64,000 bases of DNA from contig JANFOG010000012.1 of the NCBI GenBank assembly GCA_024336345.1, forward strand, positions 310,001-374,000, given 5' to 3'. Below the pieces are notes generated by a model. The model had not been told where the DNA came from. It did no database searches and saw only the letters and a program-made list of their open reading frames with translations. Position numbers and translations under genes: made by a program. Positions within the stretch are counted from its first letter, which is position 1, and each line of letters opens with the position of its first letter. Below are positions 46,386 through 58,953 of this stretch, one piece after another. This DNA is from Mariannaea sp. PMI_226 (Eukaryota > Ascomycota > Sordariomycetes > Hypocreales > Nectriaceae).

Positions 46386-47402
46386 TTCAATTACGAGGTT
46401 TGTTCCGTGAACAATAATGGAACAGATTTGGTAGAGATTGAAAGATGAGGGGTATCGTTGTAAGAGGAATATTAGTTATGAGGCGATGATGAGCTGCGCC
46501 GCTTCTTTCGCGGAACGCTGAAGGATGGCGGAATTGCCTTGACCGGGAAAACGAAGGCCAAAGAGGCCAGTTGATACCTTTTCACAATTGCGAAGCCCCT
46601 CGGAAATCGGTCACCAACAGCCTGCCGGAGTATCTACGAATGGGATCGAGAGCCTTGAGCTGGCTTGCGCTTGTTGAAACCCCCGTAATCGACACTAGCC
46701 GACGCTATCTTTTCAGCTCGACCTGGTGGCGCAGCCCCAAGCGTCAACGCCGGCGACGAGGCAGATTAGAGGGCATTTCTTTTTGTCAACAAACCCCTTT
46801 CTTCCTTGCCGTGACTCCCGAACATCGTTGTATTGATTGATCTGATTATTCTTGAAATGGGCACATTGAGCTCGTGATATTAGCATGCAACACGAGAAAG
46901 GCAGAAGCTTCCCCAAACCGTATGAAGGTGCTTTGGTATCACCGCCGCAGTATTTCAATTTGACGCTGAGTATTGCCTGATATGCTTGGTAAATCTAATT
47001 AAGGACCAAAAAGAAAACATTCACACGTGTTTAGAAGGATGGGAGAAAAAACAAAACAATCAGTCTGTTCATTTGTTGTTGGGCTGTTGACTACGTATGC
47101 AGCAGAAAATTGGAATTTTTAAGAATGAGAGTTAAGCATAAGCATGAGAATGTGGAAATGGATCCAATACGGTATCCCATATCCTTGAAAACTACTGAGG
47201 TAGGACTCGTTTAAATTGCCCATGGTTGCTCGCAGCCCTCCCGATTTGATCTACGTGCAGCGCATGTTCCCCTCACGAGGCAAACTAGCTCTCAAATTCA
47301 CGCTCCTTGAGGCTGGTTTCACCTCAACTCACTTTGCAGGGGATGGTTCGTGCCTTGATTAGCGTGTTGATCGCCTTGACTTAGCGTGCACCCCGCTCTA
47401 AG
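46386..47402. other. Intergenic stretch
   Basis: About 1 kb, no supportable gene. Confidence 0.4.
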
Positions 47403-47778
47403 CTAACTTGCAGAAAGGAGACCAGGGGCAGCAGGATCTAAGACATCAAGAACGATTTCACGCATTGGGCCAGCCACGTTTGCTTTGAAGAAGTCAGTTG
47501 TGTTGAGCCTCATAACACAATGGCGTTCTTAGCATACGGAATATGCCAGAAGACGGACGAATCACATAATTCATACCTTTTGCGCATATTCTCGTTTCTC
47601 GACTCTCTGCTATGAGCGGGATGCAGCAATCCCAAGGGAGCAGGATAAAATAGTGGATGGTGGGACGGGACTTCAGCTCCAAGTTCAGCTCTGGATACAT
47701 GCGGAATCCATGTGACGCTAAGAATCCCTTGACCTGAGCCAGGCAGTGACAGAGGAAGCGCTCGTCTAAGCGTCCCAT
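47403..47778 (-). CDS. Candidate small two-exon gene, 108 residues
   Basis: Exons 47778-47577 and 47527-47403 join in phase (49-bp intron, donor GTATGA, acceptor GCTAAG). The product starts MGRLDERFLCHCLAQVKGF and ends DFFKANVAGPMREIVLDVLD plus a short tail. The composition looks coding and the second exon's NVAGPMREIVLDVLDPAAPG is typical of folded protein. The family is not recognised. The gene is divergent from the next one, with 171 bases between the starts. The very short intron and weak acceptor are the main doubts. Confidence 0.42.
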
Positions 47779-47817
47779 CTTGACATCGTGGCCCGAGTCA
47801 AGGGGGGTTGGCAAATG

Positions 47818-47828
47818 TATATAAAAGA
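47818..47828 (+). promoter_or_regulatory. TATA box of the gene at 47950
   Basis: TATATAAAAGA about 125 bases upstream of the ATG, followed by CT-rich leader sequence. Together with strong codon bias in the gene this suggests high expression. Confidence 0.55.
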
Positions 47829-47949
47829 GGCTTGGCCTCTACATGATATTGTCGGTCTACACTTCATCAATCATCTCAACCTCTTCCCCAGTCCTCCTTC
47901 ATAACATTGTTCCAAGCCATTTTCCCTTCTTGCAAAAAATCTAGCAAAT

Positions 47950-49075
47950 ATGCCTCGTCTTCCCCCCGCCGAGAAGCTCCCCCTCGCTGTGCGAAAGAAC
48001 GGTAAGGGAGAAATGCCTACCAGCCCTCTACGTCATTCAATTTGCTAACTTGTCATTACTAGTACGTGATGAGTGGGAGAATGAGAGAGAATCTTGGGAG
48101 AAGAAGTTCTCCGATATCCTTGGAACTGAGTGGAAGATCAACATCAACCCCGCTGCCATCTACCCATATGCCGAGGAGAATTCCTATGCCCACTCCTCCC
48201 TGGGAGCTTGCATTAAATCGTACGTCTGAGACTTTGTTCAGTATCTCTGCAATTGAAGCAACTGCTAATTATTGTCTCAACAAAAAAGTTACATCAGCGG
48301 AGCAGAATACCAGCTGAAGTACTACGTCGAAAAGTTCGGGGACCTGATCAAGGATGACATTAACACCATTGCTCATGCCCACGTGATCACAATGGACCTT
48401 GATGAGGACAAGCTCTTCAGCTACTGTGGTGTGAAGGTCACATCCGAGGGTGAGCTCGCCATCATCTTCGTCGAGGACAAGCTTGGCACCAACATCGACT
48501 ACGCCATGGAGAAGTCTAACCTCCAGAAGGCGCTTGATGCCGCTCCCAACTCCAAGCCTCTGAACCACACTGCCCGTGTTGGCATCAAGGATGACTACGA
48601 GCCTAAGATTGCGGCCGCGCAAGCTGAGCTCAACAAATACCTGGGCAAGGAGATCACTTTCGACCCCAACTTTGAGGACACTTGGGCGAAGCTTTCTGCG
48701 TCCAAGGATACCCGGGATGACTACCCTACCAACCTTGGTAACTTCGCTCTGAAGTATCTCGAGGGCCTTAACTGGTACCTCAAGTGCCAAAAGTTCCACG
48801 AGGATGATATGTTGCAGGAGGGTCTCACTGAGGCTCTCGAGGGAAATGCTATTCGCTTCCGCATCGTCGACAAGCTTTCCAAGTCATATAACGAGTCCGT
48901 TATTGAGGACGGCGTTCTCTATCTTCAGGTAAGTTCAGTCGAGGGCGATACATGTCCTGAGGTGGTCGAGTCTGTTCTTGGACAAAAAGTACTAATACGA
49001 TCCATTTAGACCACCGCTGCCAACTGGGGTACCAACATTGACCACGTTGCTGACGGCCTTGTTGAGCTGCTGTAG
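47950..49075 (+). CDS. Hypothetical, probably highly expressed cytosolic protein, 304 residues
   Basis: Four exons, 47950-48001, 48063-48219, 48289-48928 and 49010-49075, join in phase. The gene has a strong TATA box, a pyrimidine-rich leader, and codon use strongly biased to C-ending codons and AAG/GAG/CTC, unlike most neighbours. These are marks of high expression in fungi. The protein has no signal peptide or membrane segment. It contains RDEWENERESWEKKFSDIL near the N terminus, a middle part with YYVEKFGDLIKDDINTIAHA and ELAIIFVEDKLGTNIDYAM, and ends with NWGTNIDHVADGLVELL. I do not recognise the family. A structural or small-molecule-binding role cannot be told from sequence. All splice junctions are canonical. 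Confidence 0.8.
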
Positions 49076-49620
49076 TGAAACGAATGAATGAGGCATTACC
49101 ATGGGGCCGGGTTCGGCAAGTGTTACGAGAAAAATAAATCTATATCAATCCAGCATTAAGTTAGTAACTATGAATATCCAATAATTATTGTTTGTCAAAC
49201 AAGACAACTACCAATAATTGCCCCAGGAAGCTAGATGAAAGACAGTGAACCCGTGAAAAACGACTTTCTTTTTTCTTTTCGCCCTATTGGTCGTCGAACT
49301 AATTCCTTCTGAACTGCGTTGATGATCATGAGAGCAAGCATAATAAACCAAATCTCATTGTAGAGCAAGAGTATGCCCGTTACCGAGCAATAATAGAAGC
49401 GCGAATTTTTACTCACAATATCGCTGTTTGAAGGTAATCATTATTGACGTAAAAGAATTCTTAAGTCATTTCCGTTGAATATTCATTGAATCCACAAAGC
49501 AACGCTGCTCGAATCCACCCTCGCTTTACATAAATGGCATATATCTATAATATATGACGAAGAAAAAAAGTAAGCATTCAGTTATTCCGATGTTCCTTGT
49601 TAGTCAGGTCCCAAAGCCTA
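49076..49620. other. Convergent spacer
   Basis: Holds the 3' regions of the two flanking genes. A/T-rich, no gene seen. Confidence 0.5.
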
Positions 49621-51791
49621 TCAACAATGGAAATAGCATTGGACGGAATGGCCGACATCATTCTCCCTGAGCACAACCCCCTTCTCCCCGCGCTGATTTC
49701 CTGTCTCGCCAATCTTGTCCTGACAAGTCTCATCCCGGAAGTATGCACAATTTGTACCGTAAGTTCCATCGCCCATGGCCTTGATTCCGCCAAAGCCGGC
49801 AGGCCAAGACCAGCATTTACCATCACAGTGGTTAGGGCTCTGAGGCTTGTATTCGGCATCAGCACTACCACTATCTGTCTTATGATCGACCCAGATCTGT
49901 ACACATTGCATATTAATAATTTGGCCCGAGATGCCATCATGGTCACCCGCCGCACACTTCGTTCGGGGACCAAACAAGTGATCAAAGTATGGGTTCTTGA
50001 ACTGCTTGGTTGCTGGGGCTTGGCAACATTGACCATTGATTTGGTTGTCTGTAATTTTTGATAGAAACAAAGATTAGAGCTGGTTCTAAATTGAGCAAAA
50101 TGATATCTTGTAGCGGGGTCTTACTTGATGCATCATAAAGACAGTTATCCTCTCCAAAATATATATCTCCATAATTGATGGGGAACTTGGCCTCGAGCTG
50201 GCATCCAGGTGTAACCATATAATCCACTGTGTTGTCAGGGAATTTAGCGTAGATAGTTATAGTTGTTTCCTCGGTACTTTGATCATTTGTGACCTCTTTG
50301 AGATGTTTTTAGTATAGCGGTACTCCTAATTTGGGGTGGCAGTTTGTAAGGCTGGATGAAACTTACTCAAGGCATCGCTACCTTCACATTGAAGGATATC
50401 GCCGACATAGACACAACCTTTCCGAACGTGCTATTAGACAAATTAGAAAGATTTCTAGGTACAGTATATCATGAGTGTAATAGAGATTCCTCTACTTACA
50501 AAATTGGTTTCGGACTTCGCGTCGTTATTAAACCTATATTCTGATGTTAAATCTTTGGATGTTTTGGACAGGACCTTTCTTTCATAATGATATCACTAAC
50601 CTGTTCATCATATCGGAGCGAATGTAGTCTGCAACCAGCTGATGACCGTACTTTTTTGGGTGGAAAACAGAACTTTGCTGAAATTTGTCCCAAGCACCGC
50701 GGAGATCTTCTTGATCCTGTGGCGGTTCAGGAGCCCACAAATCCTCCTGGTTAGCCGGTCCTTGCCAGTCTCCAGTTTCTTCAAGTTGGGTTGAAAGGTC
50801 GTTGAACCAAACGTCATCATCTTGCACACCCCAGGGATCCTTGCCAGGTTCGCAGAATCGATGGCCTTGATACATGGGATCAATGTCAACGAAAACGAGC
50901 TCCTTTGTATTCTGGGGTATCCCAGCCTTCATCTGATTTATCGCCTCCGACATTTTTTGGTTAACCTGATCAACTAGAGAATTAATACTTGCTCTATTGT
51001 CTCGCCTCATGTTCAAAACGCCGAAGAGAAAGCTGAGCCAGTAACTTTTGAAGAATGTCTGCTTATCGCAACTGTCACCGCTCGACATATCCGGAGAGAA
51101 AAACTTTGTATAGCCAGTAATGTAAAGAACTCCTTTGTCAGACATACTGTTCAGAATAAGGTTAACCTTGCTCTGATACTTGGCCCAATTGTCGTTGTTA
51201 TTAATTGCATTTGCTGCTTTCTGGAGTTCCTGGTTGCAGCGAGCTTGAGCTGCAGTATCACCACCAGAATCCCTTTTGGGATAAACACAGTATCTCTGCA
51301 AGATAGGTTAGCAAAAAAAGGTGGCTATCGCTCGGCTGTTGCCAGACGGAAGATTTATATTCGAGACTCACCACAACGCTTGCAAAGTTGAAGTCATTAC
51401 CACTGATGGAAAGTGTTGCGACATGAGCACGGGTGCCTAGCATTTTCGCAACTTGCCCATCAATATTGTCCATAACATCTCCTGAGCAAGACATGAATTG
51501 CCAATCCGTCAACAGGCCATCTCGGTTGAATCCACCCGCCAGGATATTCGGGTAAGAGCCCGTCATACGCGCACATTGGTTGTTGCGACCTAGATCATGT
51601 CCAGGACCAACGGGTCCATCATCTGTCTTGTCTTTCAAAAAATTGCCCGCGCCAATACCTGCTGAGAAGCTGTCTCCAAAGTGGGCGAGAATGAACTTGA
51701 GTGGAATACCTCGCTCAGATATGGTCTTGGACTGGAGAGTCGGAGTCGCGAGGGCTTGCGATAGCAAGGCGAAAAGAACTGAGAGACGCAT
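49621..51791 (-). CDS. Secreted SGNH/GDSL hydrolase with long Cys-rich C-terminal extension
   Basis: Six exons, 51791-51372, 51295-50601, 50533-50500, 50430-50367, 50295-50125 and 50048-49621, all in phase, give 603 residues. A signal peptide (MRLSVLFALLSQALA) is followed by block I FGDSFSAGIGAG with nucleophile Ser41, block III SGNDFNF around Gly131-Asn132, and block V FHPKKYGH with candidate His352 or His358. This is the SGNH hydrolase (esterase/lipase) fold. From about residue 384 the protein adds over 200 residues with about 16 cysteines (CVYVGDILQC, QCCQAPA, HCDGKCWSW, QCYFHC), typical of an extracellular, disulfide-rich accessory domain that I cannot name. Exons 3 and 4 are only 34 and 64 bases, so this junction is the least certain part, although phases fit. 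The substrate is unknown. Confidence 0.83.
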
Positions 51792-54700
51792 CTTGTGTGT
51801 TGCCGCGCAAGTGGTTTCCGTGACTGAGTATAGCTTCCAAATCGGGTTTGTAACAAAGGTTGAAGGCAGGAGGCATTGTTATTTTTGTACTACAACTGAC
51901 AAATGTATCTCTGTGCAATATAGCCCCTGACACTATAATTCTGTAGCTCATCACAGGACTTGATTCCGGTCAATCGAGATATACAGTCCAGGGCAACAGG
52001 CTTTGTCAAGATTGGTAATCATCTAATTCATTAAATAAGGTAGCAGACAGGTCCGTCGACAAAGGAAGCCTTGCCGGGTCACCCATAGCTCAGATCCCAG
52101 GTTGAGAATGCAGGGGGAAGAGAGCACTGCAAAGTTTACCAGAGATTGGATGCACGATATAGGGTCATCATATGGACCAACCGATTAAGGCATGAATCAA
52201 GTCGGAGTAGAGCTGTTGGTATCCTCCATATCCTACCCCGGATTAGTGCTGATAGTAGAGGCTATCACAGAAGTTCTGGCACATTGAGTTAAGAATTGGT
52301 TATGTCCTAGTTTGCTTAGTACCTGGACTACATTACCTGACTTCCTAGTAACTAACCTGCCTCCTGCCGTTAAAAGCTAATAACTTCATTGAGTGTCTAG
52401 CGTGTAGCAAGTGGCAGAGCTGGAAAGAGATTCATTTTGCATGCTAAACCTAGTGCAACGTGATAGCTGCTATAATCCCGTTGTCTTGTTGATTGATCTA
52501 CTCATCTGCCTCCAATTGAACTTTTTTTTTAGAGATGTTTCAAGTCCCATGTGCTTGTTCCATTGTCTCAATTCGTAAACCCGAATACGAAAGCATACGA
52601 TACCATTTTACCTGACCTGTAGTCCTCATGTTGGGCACAAGTTGATCGCGTGTCAATCATCGAATAACTACAACACAGGTATTAACTATTGTCTTACTGT
52701 AAGTGGGACTTTACTTTGTTTGCAATACCCCATCCCAGCTCTCATCTCTTATCTGGAAATGGTTTCGGAGCAGTTCCCTCAGAAATGCTTAGCTCGGGTG
52801 CAGTGACATTCCGCGCACGGATCCAAATGTTACATTGGTATATCAAAACACTAATAAATGCTTAAAGTTATTGTTAGTTACTGTAAACGGAAAATAGCTG
52901 CATTATTAGTGTCCAATGATCTCCAATGATTAGAGGTGAATTTCTTAGATTTGTTGTAAAGTCATGAGCCGGGGATATTTCCATTCGTCTGAAACAATGA
53001 TTGAAGGGTCATCCGATCAGCTGGCATCATACCCTTGGCCAGAAACTTCTCAACACCAACCATGCCACTACCTTCGTGTGAAGACAACGCTGTTCTTTTC
53101 TTTTGGCAGATCGGTTGCCGTATAAAGACCAATATGGTGTACTTCTACGCAATCGGCTGCGCAGGGCCGAAAGTTGAAGGCATTGACAAAATTGACCAAA
53201 GGATGTTAGCAGGGGGTAGCCCTCAGCTGAAGACCGGTTGCTGGCATCCCTCCAACGCCCGAGTTCAGAGGGCATTATTGACTAGACGAACAATCCCTTG
53301 TATTTATCCTTAGTAGCGTGGAGGATGTAACAATAAAGCAGTGCCACAATAAACCTCTCAGCATGATCCATCGCATATGGTGAAGGTTCAGAAATTATGA
53401 GGTTGGCTTGGCTGACCGTGGTGAGCAAAAAAAGAAGAAAAAAAAAAGGAATTGCTCAATGGTTCACAGACAGATGATTCATAGTAAAAAATTTACATCA
53501 TGCACCTGTCTGGTGGTGATTCATGGCCTCAATCCATTGCCTCAAGTCTCTAGTAAAGTCGCTCCTCGAATTCTTCAAGACCAAAGTCCTTCCTTAGATT
53601 CCACTCTATCGAGATGACTATTCCAGGATTCGGCAGACACTATGATGTTTCACAGTCCAAGGAAATCGTATCTGATCTTGCCTCATAAAGTCAGGTAATT
53701 CTGCATCTAGTGTCCACACCCAGCGACTTTCTTTTTCAGGGCGTCGTACTCTAACCTGAAGGCCCACCAGTCGAGGCAAGCTTCTCAAATGGCACCTAGA
53801 AACAAACAGGTTAATAAAATATACATTAGCAAAAAGTACCTAATAGGTAAATAGTAATACTTAGGTCCAAATTTCACGCTAATATCCATGGATTCTTAAT
53901 CCCGACCTCGATCTACAACCTGCCAGAACAGAGTAGATGCAACCTTATTCAAGACAGTTCCTCACCAAGCAATCACCGGGGTCCCCACCTCTATGCTATC
54001 CTGTATTGGCAGGTCTAGAGTCGGACACGCCAGGATTGTAATTACACCTAGAATTATAATTGGAGTCTAGTCGAATGGCTGGGAGACGTGAGAAGAGAGG
54101 GTTATATCTATGAGCAGCGAGAATCAGTCTGAAACTCATGATTTCAACTGACTTGAGGCACAACCTGCCCCCGTGACTGAGTGCTCTTTCTTGCGCTCGT
54201 TGAATAATTGCGGATGACCATTCTTAACACGCACGTACTTGGTACAACGATGCGTCTTCGTAACTGCTGTAACGAACGAAACCTCAAACTGCCAAATCCC
54301 TGGGCAGCCCGTGTTATCTTGGAGATACTACAAAATTTTTGCCTATTCCTGTGTTGAAGTCTCATTACCTCACGTAAAAAGTTTAGTACGCTGATGCCCA
54401 GAGTCATACCACAAGCTCCTATTATTTCACTGACAGAAAAGACAAGCGAGGGATACAACTGGATATAATCACTAGAGAGACCGCTTTTGATAAGCTGTCT
54501 ATCAATAGTATAATTCACATTTAATAGGTTCGTTCTTCCTAAGCCAATGCGTTGGTATATTCCGGTTTTTTTTTTCTTTGCTTATCTTATCACTAATTAT
54601 CTTTGCCCAACACGAAATTAACTTACCTACATACTTGCTTTTCATTGTTTTACTTCTTGCTATACCCGCCATCATTCGACCGTATAGCTATGACCTTACA

Positions 54701-55530
54701 CACGGGTGTGATCATCCTACTAATATTTGTGTATAATAATATCACTTTACCCCTATTATATTATTTTTAATTCATCATTTGACTTCGTACACCATTTGAT
54801 CAGAGGCCGTCTCCATACGCGAAACCTTCACGCATTCCGTACACACTCGTTGCCGGATGGTTCTTAGTATGGCTCCTGTCCAAGAAGTATAATAAAACAA
54901 AAAGGCAAACTATCCAAAAGTTGGAAGAGTTTCGGATTGACGCCTTAGAAGCTCAATTTAGTTCATCTTCATTGATGTTAGGGGGGACGGAACTAGCCTT
55001 TCGATGCGGTGGGTTGCTGTCAACGACTTTAAGCTTGTTACAGCCACAAACTAGTATTAGTTCCCATTGAGCGAGCACATTTAGTTTCTAAATTCAGGCT
55101 GATTGTTACCGAAAGTACCATAATCTATGAAGCTTATCTAACTTTTATACGTTCAAGGACATAAAATTCCTTACGAGTAATCTGTAAGGCTGACAAAGAG
55201 AGGCGGGGGCTGTAGTCGCCAATGACTAACCCTTTTGATAGGCCAAATGGACTATTTTGCCGTCGTCAGACCCAATCAAAAGCCCCAATTCCTGCTTCAG
55301 TCTTAACATTATTCCGATTGCATTTCCCCAATAGATAAATAGTCTACAGGCGCATAAGAATGGGGATTGACTAAATGATTATGAATCCGGGCGTTTTCCG
55401 ACTGGTCGGCAGCACGACCACCTAATTACCTGCTCTAATGTGAACACTCCATCATCTCTTTTTCCATCGTGAATCGCAAATTTTTTGAGCATCCCTAGAA
55501 TCGGCAAATCCCAGCCCTCGTGGCGTGACG
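51792..55530. other. Long gene-free stretch
   Basis: About 3.7 kb. A minus-strand ORF of 124 codons (54144-54518), basic and partly hydrophobic, has no family content or splice partners. Lys-rich ORFs near 53408 come from A runs. Base composition is A/T-rich toward the right end. No RNA gene or repeat was identified. Confidence 0.4.
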
Positions 55531-57213
55531 ATGTTCCGCGAGATTGCCTACGGCCTTCTTGGCCTCATTGTGCTAGTATATGCCCTCGAGAAATCACTTC
55601 GTCTCTTTGATGATCCCCGCGAACCGCCCTCGTTGCCCGCTGGTGTGCCGTTAGTCGGGCACCTTATCGGCATGCTGCAGGAAGGAGTATCATACTACAG
55701 CCGGACAAGGTGAATCAAATTCTCTTTTCTATGGAATTAAAATCTCACTGTCTTGGTACGGAAAGGCTAACTTGTATTCGTAGCAAACAAACAAAAGACG
55801 AAATCTACACTCTCAACATCTTCAACACAAAACTCTACATCTGCAATTCCCAGCGCTTGATACCGCTTATTCAGAAAGCCTCCAAGACACTGTCATTTCG
55901 TCCATTCATACAAACCGCCGTTAGGGCGCTGGGCGATGCAACGGATGAAACATATCACCTATTTGGCGGCGAACTCGGTGACAACTTTAGCCATGCGATG
56001 AAAATAAGCCTGGCTCCCGGCCCCCATCTTGATGCCCAGAATCTGAGGATGGGCCGGCGTGCACTCATTGATTTGGCAAGCTTAGTTCAGTTAGCCTCCT
56101 CGTCTAGCGGTGGCGCCGCAAACATATTTCTCCTTCAGTGGGTAAAACACGCGGTGGTGCAGGCAAGCAGCTGCGGTGTCTTTGGCCAAGAGCACCCGCT
56201 CCGCGACCCAAAAGTGGAAGAGGCTTTTTGGTAAGACTCGACGACCTGCTAGTAGTATACGCCAACTTTGGTATCTCAGACCCTCAAACTAACTGTATCT
56301 CAGGACGTGGGAATCGTACAAGACCTCCCACTTGATTGGCACTGACTTCACTGGCAAGGGATATGCAGCACGGGATATCGTATTCGAAGCTTTCCGAAAA
56401 TACTGCAAGGCGATTCCGGAAGATGCTTCGTTGGTTATGAAGGAGCGACAGCGCGTCATGCTTGAGGGCGGCGTATGTGAGGAGGATGCGTATAAGCAAC
56501 AAGCGATATTCTGCTCCGGTGTTTTCCCCAACACCGCACCCACCATGTTCTGGACCATTTACGAAATCTTTTCGCGGCCGGAAGTTCTACAGGAACTCAG
56601 GGACGAAATTTCTCGGGAAGCAGTGACTGGATCTAGGGAGACTGGGTTCGTGCTCGACGTGGCCGCGGTCAAGACCACATGCCCATTATTGCTTTCTGTG
56701 TACCAAGAGACGCAGAGAACGAGGCACGTCCACGCTGTCATCCGAAAAGTAACTTCGGACACTCTGCTGGATGGGCAGTACCTGCTGAAGAATGGACATT
56801 ACCTTCAAATGCCTGGAAATCCTATTCACACTAGTACAGCGCTATACGGACCCAATGCCGACACTTTTGACCCATACCGGTTCATGCCGCAGAAAGGTGG
56901 CGATCAAAAGAAAACAAGGGATCCGAGTAGTTTTGTGGCTTGGGGCTCCCCACCTCATCTCTGCCCTGCCAGACAATTTGCTGCGACTGAGATTATGATC
57001 CTAGTAGCTCTACTCGTGATGAGAGTCGATATAAGCCCTGTCAAAGGGAGAGAGTGGGAGAGAAGTCCACCGTTGAATACGAGAGACGGGGTTACCGTTT
57101 ACAACCCTAAGAAGGATGTAGAAGTTAAGGTAGAAAGCCGAGAGCAATGGCGAGCCGAGTGGACTCTAAAGATGGGGGAGAGTAAAACCCGAATCTCTCT
57201 GGCTTCGGGCTAG
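55531..57213 (+). CDS. Cytochrome P450 with atypical heme-binding loop
   Basis: Three exons, 55531-55709, 55784-56230 and 56304-57213, give 511 residues. An N-terminal membrane anchor (AYGLLGLIVLVYAL) is followed by the Pro-rich hinge PPSLPAGVPLVGH, as in microsomal P450s. The K-helix ExxR is ETQR near residue 344. The heme cysteine is Cys429 in WGSPPHLCPARQFA. The HLCPARQ part matches the fungal P450 group related to CYP7/CYP8, where the loop is normally FGxGxHLCPAR. Here Phe at -7 is Trp, and the Gly at -4 is Pro. The I-helix region reads SGVFPNTAPTMFW. No stop or frameshift is present. The substrate cannot be predicted, and no biosynthetic cluster is evident around it. Reduced or altered activity is possible. 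Confidence 0.88.
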
Positions 57214-57579
57214 GTCCTTTCATTCTAAAAAAAAATATAAATCGACTTGTACAACCTCGTGTTACGGCTCACGTAAAGCATAGAGGGAGTTACCGATAAT
57301 GGATCGAATGCCCGTTTGCTCGTTCCGCAAAGCAAAAATAAACGAAGTTATCCGCCCTACCATCTTCTATACATTCTAGACAAAGTTGATCTTGCGTTCC
57401 AGCCTGATCGAAGTTATCGATAAGCTGTGGCCAAGGTGATGAAACACAAGCATATGAGAACATTCTGAGTCGTATTGTTGCGCGACTTGAAACCTGGAGT
57501 AACTCGAAGAAGTTCCGGCCAGTACCTGTGTTAAAAAGCAAAAAAAAAAGATACACTCCTGCCAATTGATATTTAGACC
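57214..57579. other. Convergent spacer
   Basis: Between two gene ends. Poly-A stretches near 57227 and 57540. No gene seen. Confidence 0.5.
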
Positions 57580-58953
57580 TCATTCAGTAACCTTCTGTGG
57601 CCATACAACTCTGCTGGTATCGCCCTCACTCCAAAAACCCGAACCTCCCTTTCGCCATAATGCGGACCTCTCATCAAAAGACTTCTCCATCCTTTCCATA
57701 TCTTCGTCCGAGTACGTGTGGGATGGTTGAGTCGGTATTGACTGAAACCTGTCGAGGATCTTAGACCTTTCTACGCGATCCAGGTCCCAAAATACATAGG
57801 CACGCTCGCGCAGTCCGGCAGCGTCGGAGAACATGACCCATTCGAAGCGTGGTGAGTTCGTATGGGCATGCAACCAGGTCGTTGAGGGTCCCTTGTCTGT
57901 GTCGTCGGAACTGGATTCGAGAGCCTCGAAGCCATCGCCTGAGGAATCGTCGTCATCAATTTCGCCTAGCTCGATTAAGGCCTCGGGCAGTCGCGATCTC
58001 CCAGCCATAAAGGCAGACTTGAGTAGATCTTTCTTGGCTTGGCACGAAGGTTCATGAACAATGCGGTGCACGAAATATACTCCTTGCGATATCTGTTTTT
58101 TTGTTTAATTTCGATAATTGTTAGCCCTTATAATCACATTCTGATATGGAAGAGGGAGCTTTGTGATATACCCAGAGCTGTCTAAGTTGGTTGTCGACGC
58201 CAAGTGTCAGATAGTCGATTGAGAGTTCTCCAAACTCGACGTCATGCGCTAAGACGTCATGAGACGCTACACTCTAACTGTCAGCTAGTAACCCTACATG
58301 ATTTTATAGCAGAGCAAACCTTGAGAGAACCTCTTCTCAAGAAAGTCGTAGACGCAAGCTATTTGCTCGTTCTCCCACGGAGAGTGTCGTGAAAACAGCA
58401 ACTCGTTTTCACTGCCAGAAAACGCTCCGCTTTCCGTGGATGGTGGATCAGTACCAAAGAGAACAAAAAAGAGTTCAGTTCGGTAGAAAGCACGGCAAAA
58501 GCGGAGGTATTCCGTGGGAGATAGTGTAAACTGGTCGAGGGCTGCTTGATTCTCTGGGAAAAGTAATCCCAATGCGTCTTCAGCGAAATCGATGACAAAG
58601 TCATGAATCGCGTCATGTGTACACCCCATTTTCAAGGCCAGAGGAAGATGAATATTTTGTAGCCTGGCAACGAGATTTTCTGGATCATGGTAGAGGGTGT
58701 CGAGCAGTTGATGAACCGAGGATATGGCCAGCGGACGAGGCAACCTATGTGCTTCCGCTAGAGCGATGGAATAAGGGAGCAGGGGTGACGGAATTTGGCG
58801 CCGTATGATTTCTGCTTGAACGCCAGAGCTTTCCTTGAACGATGAATGAAGGTGACGGCAAGATAGAAGAGACGGCGTGAGCCAGCGGATGTTGTCAAAC
58901 TTGCGGAAGATGGAGGCGACTACCTCGCAGGGCAAAGTAGTGATGGAGGGCAT
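57580..58953 (-). CDS. F-box-like protein
   Basis: Three exons, 58953-58331, 58271-58172 and 58092-57580, give 411 residues. The N terminus MPSITTLPCEVVASIFRKF followed by LLSCRHLHSSFKES has the F-box pattern (LPxE/LxxIF...L...CR). F-box proteins link substrates to SCF ubiquitin ligases through Skp1. The rest is the fungus-specific region commonly attached to this F-box (FGELSIDYLTLGVDNQLRQLW), with an acidic Asp/Ser-rich stretch (DDDDSSGDGFEALESSSDD) around residues 285-305. The exon 1 donor is placed at GTTCTC because the more obvious GTTTGC downstream leads to a stop. This junction is the least certain. The target protein is unknown. Confidence 0.78.

Noticed and set aside
54144..54518. 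124-codon minus-strand ORF in the 51.8-55.5 kb gap
   Set aside because: No intron partners, no family content, and the start lacks supporting context.
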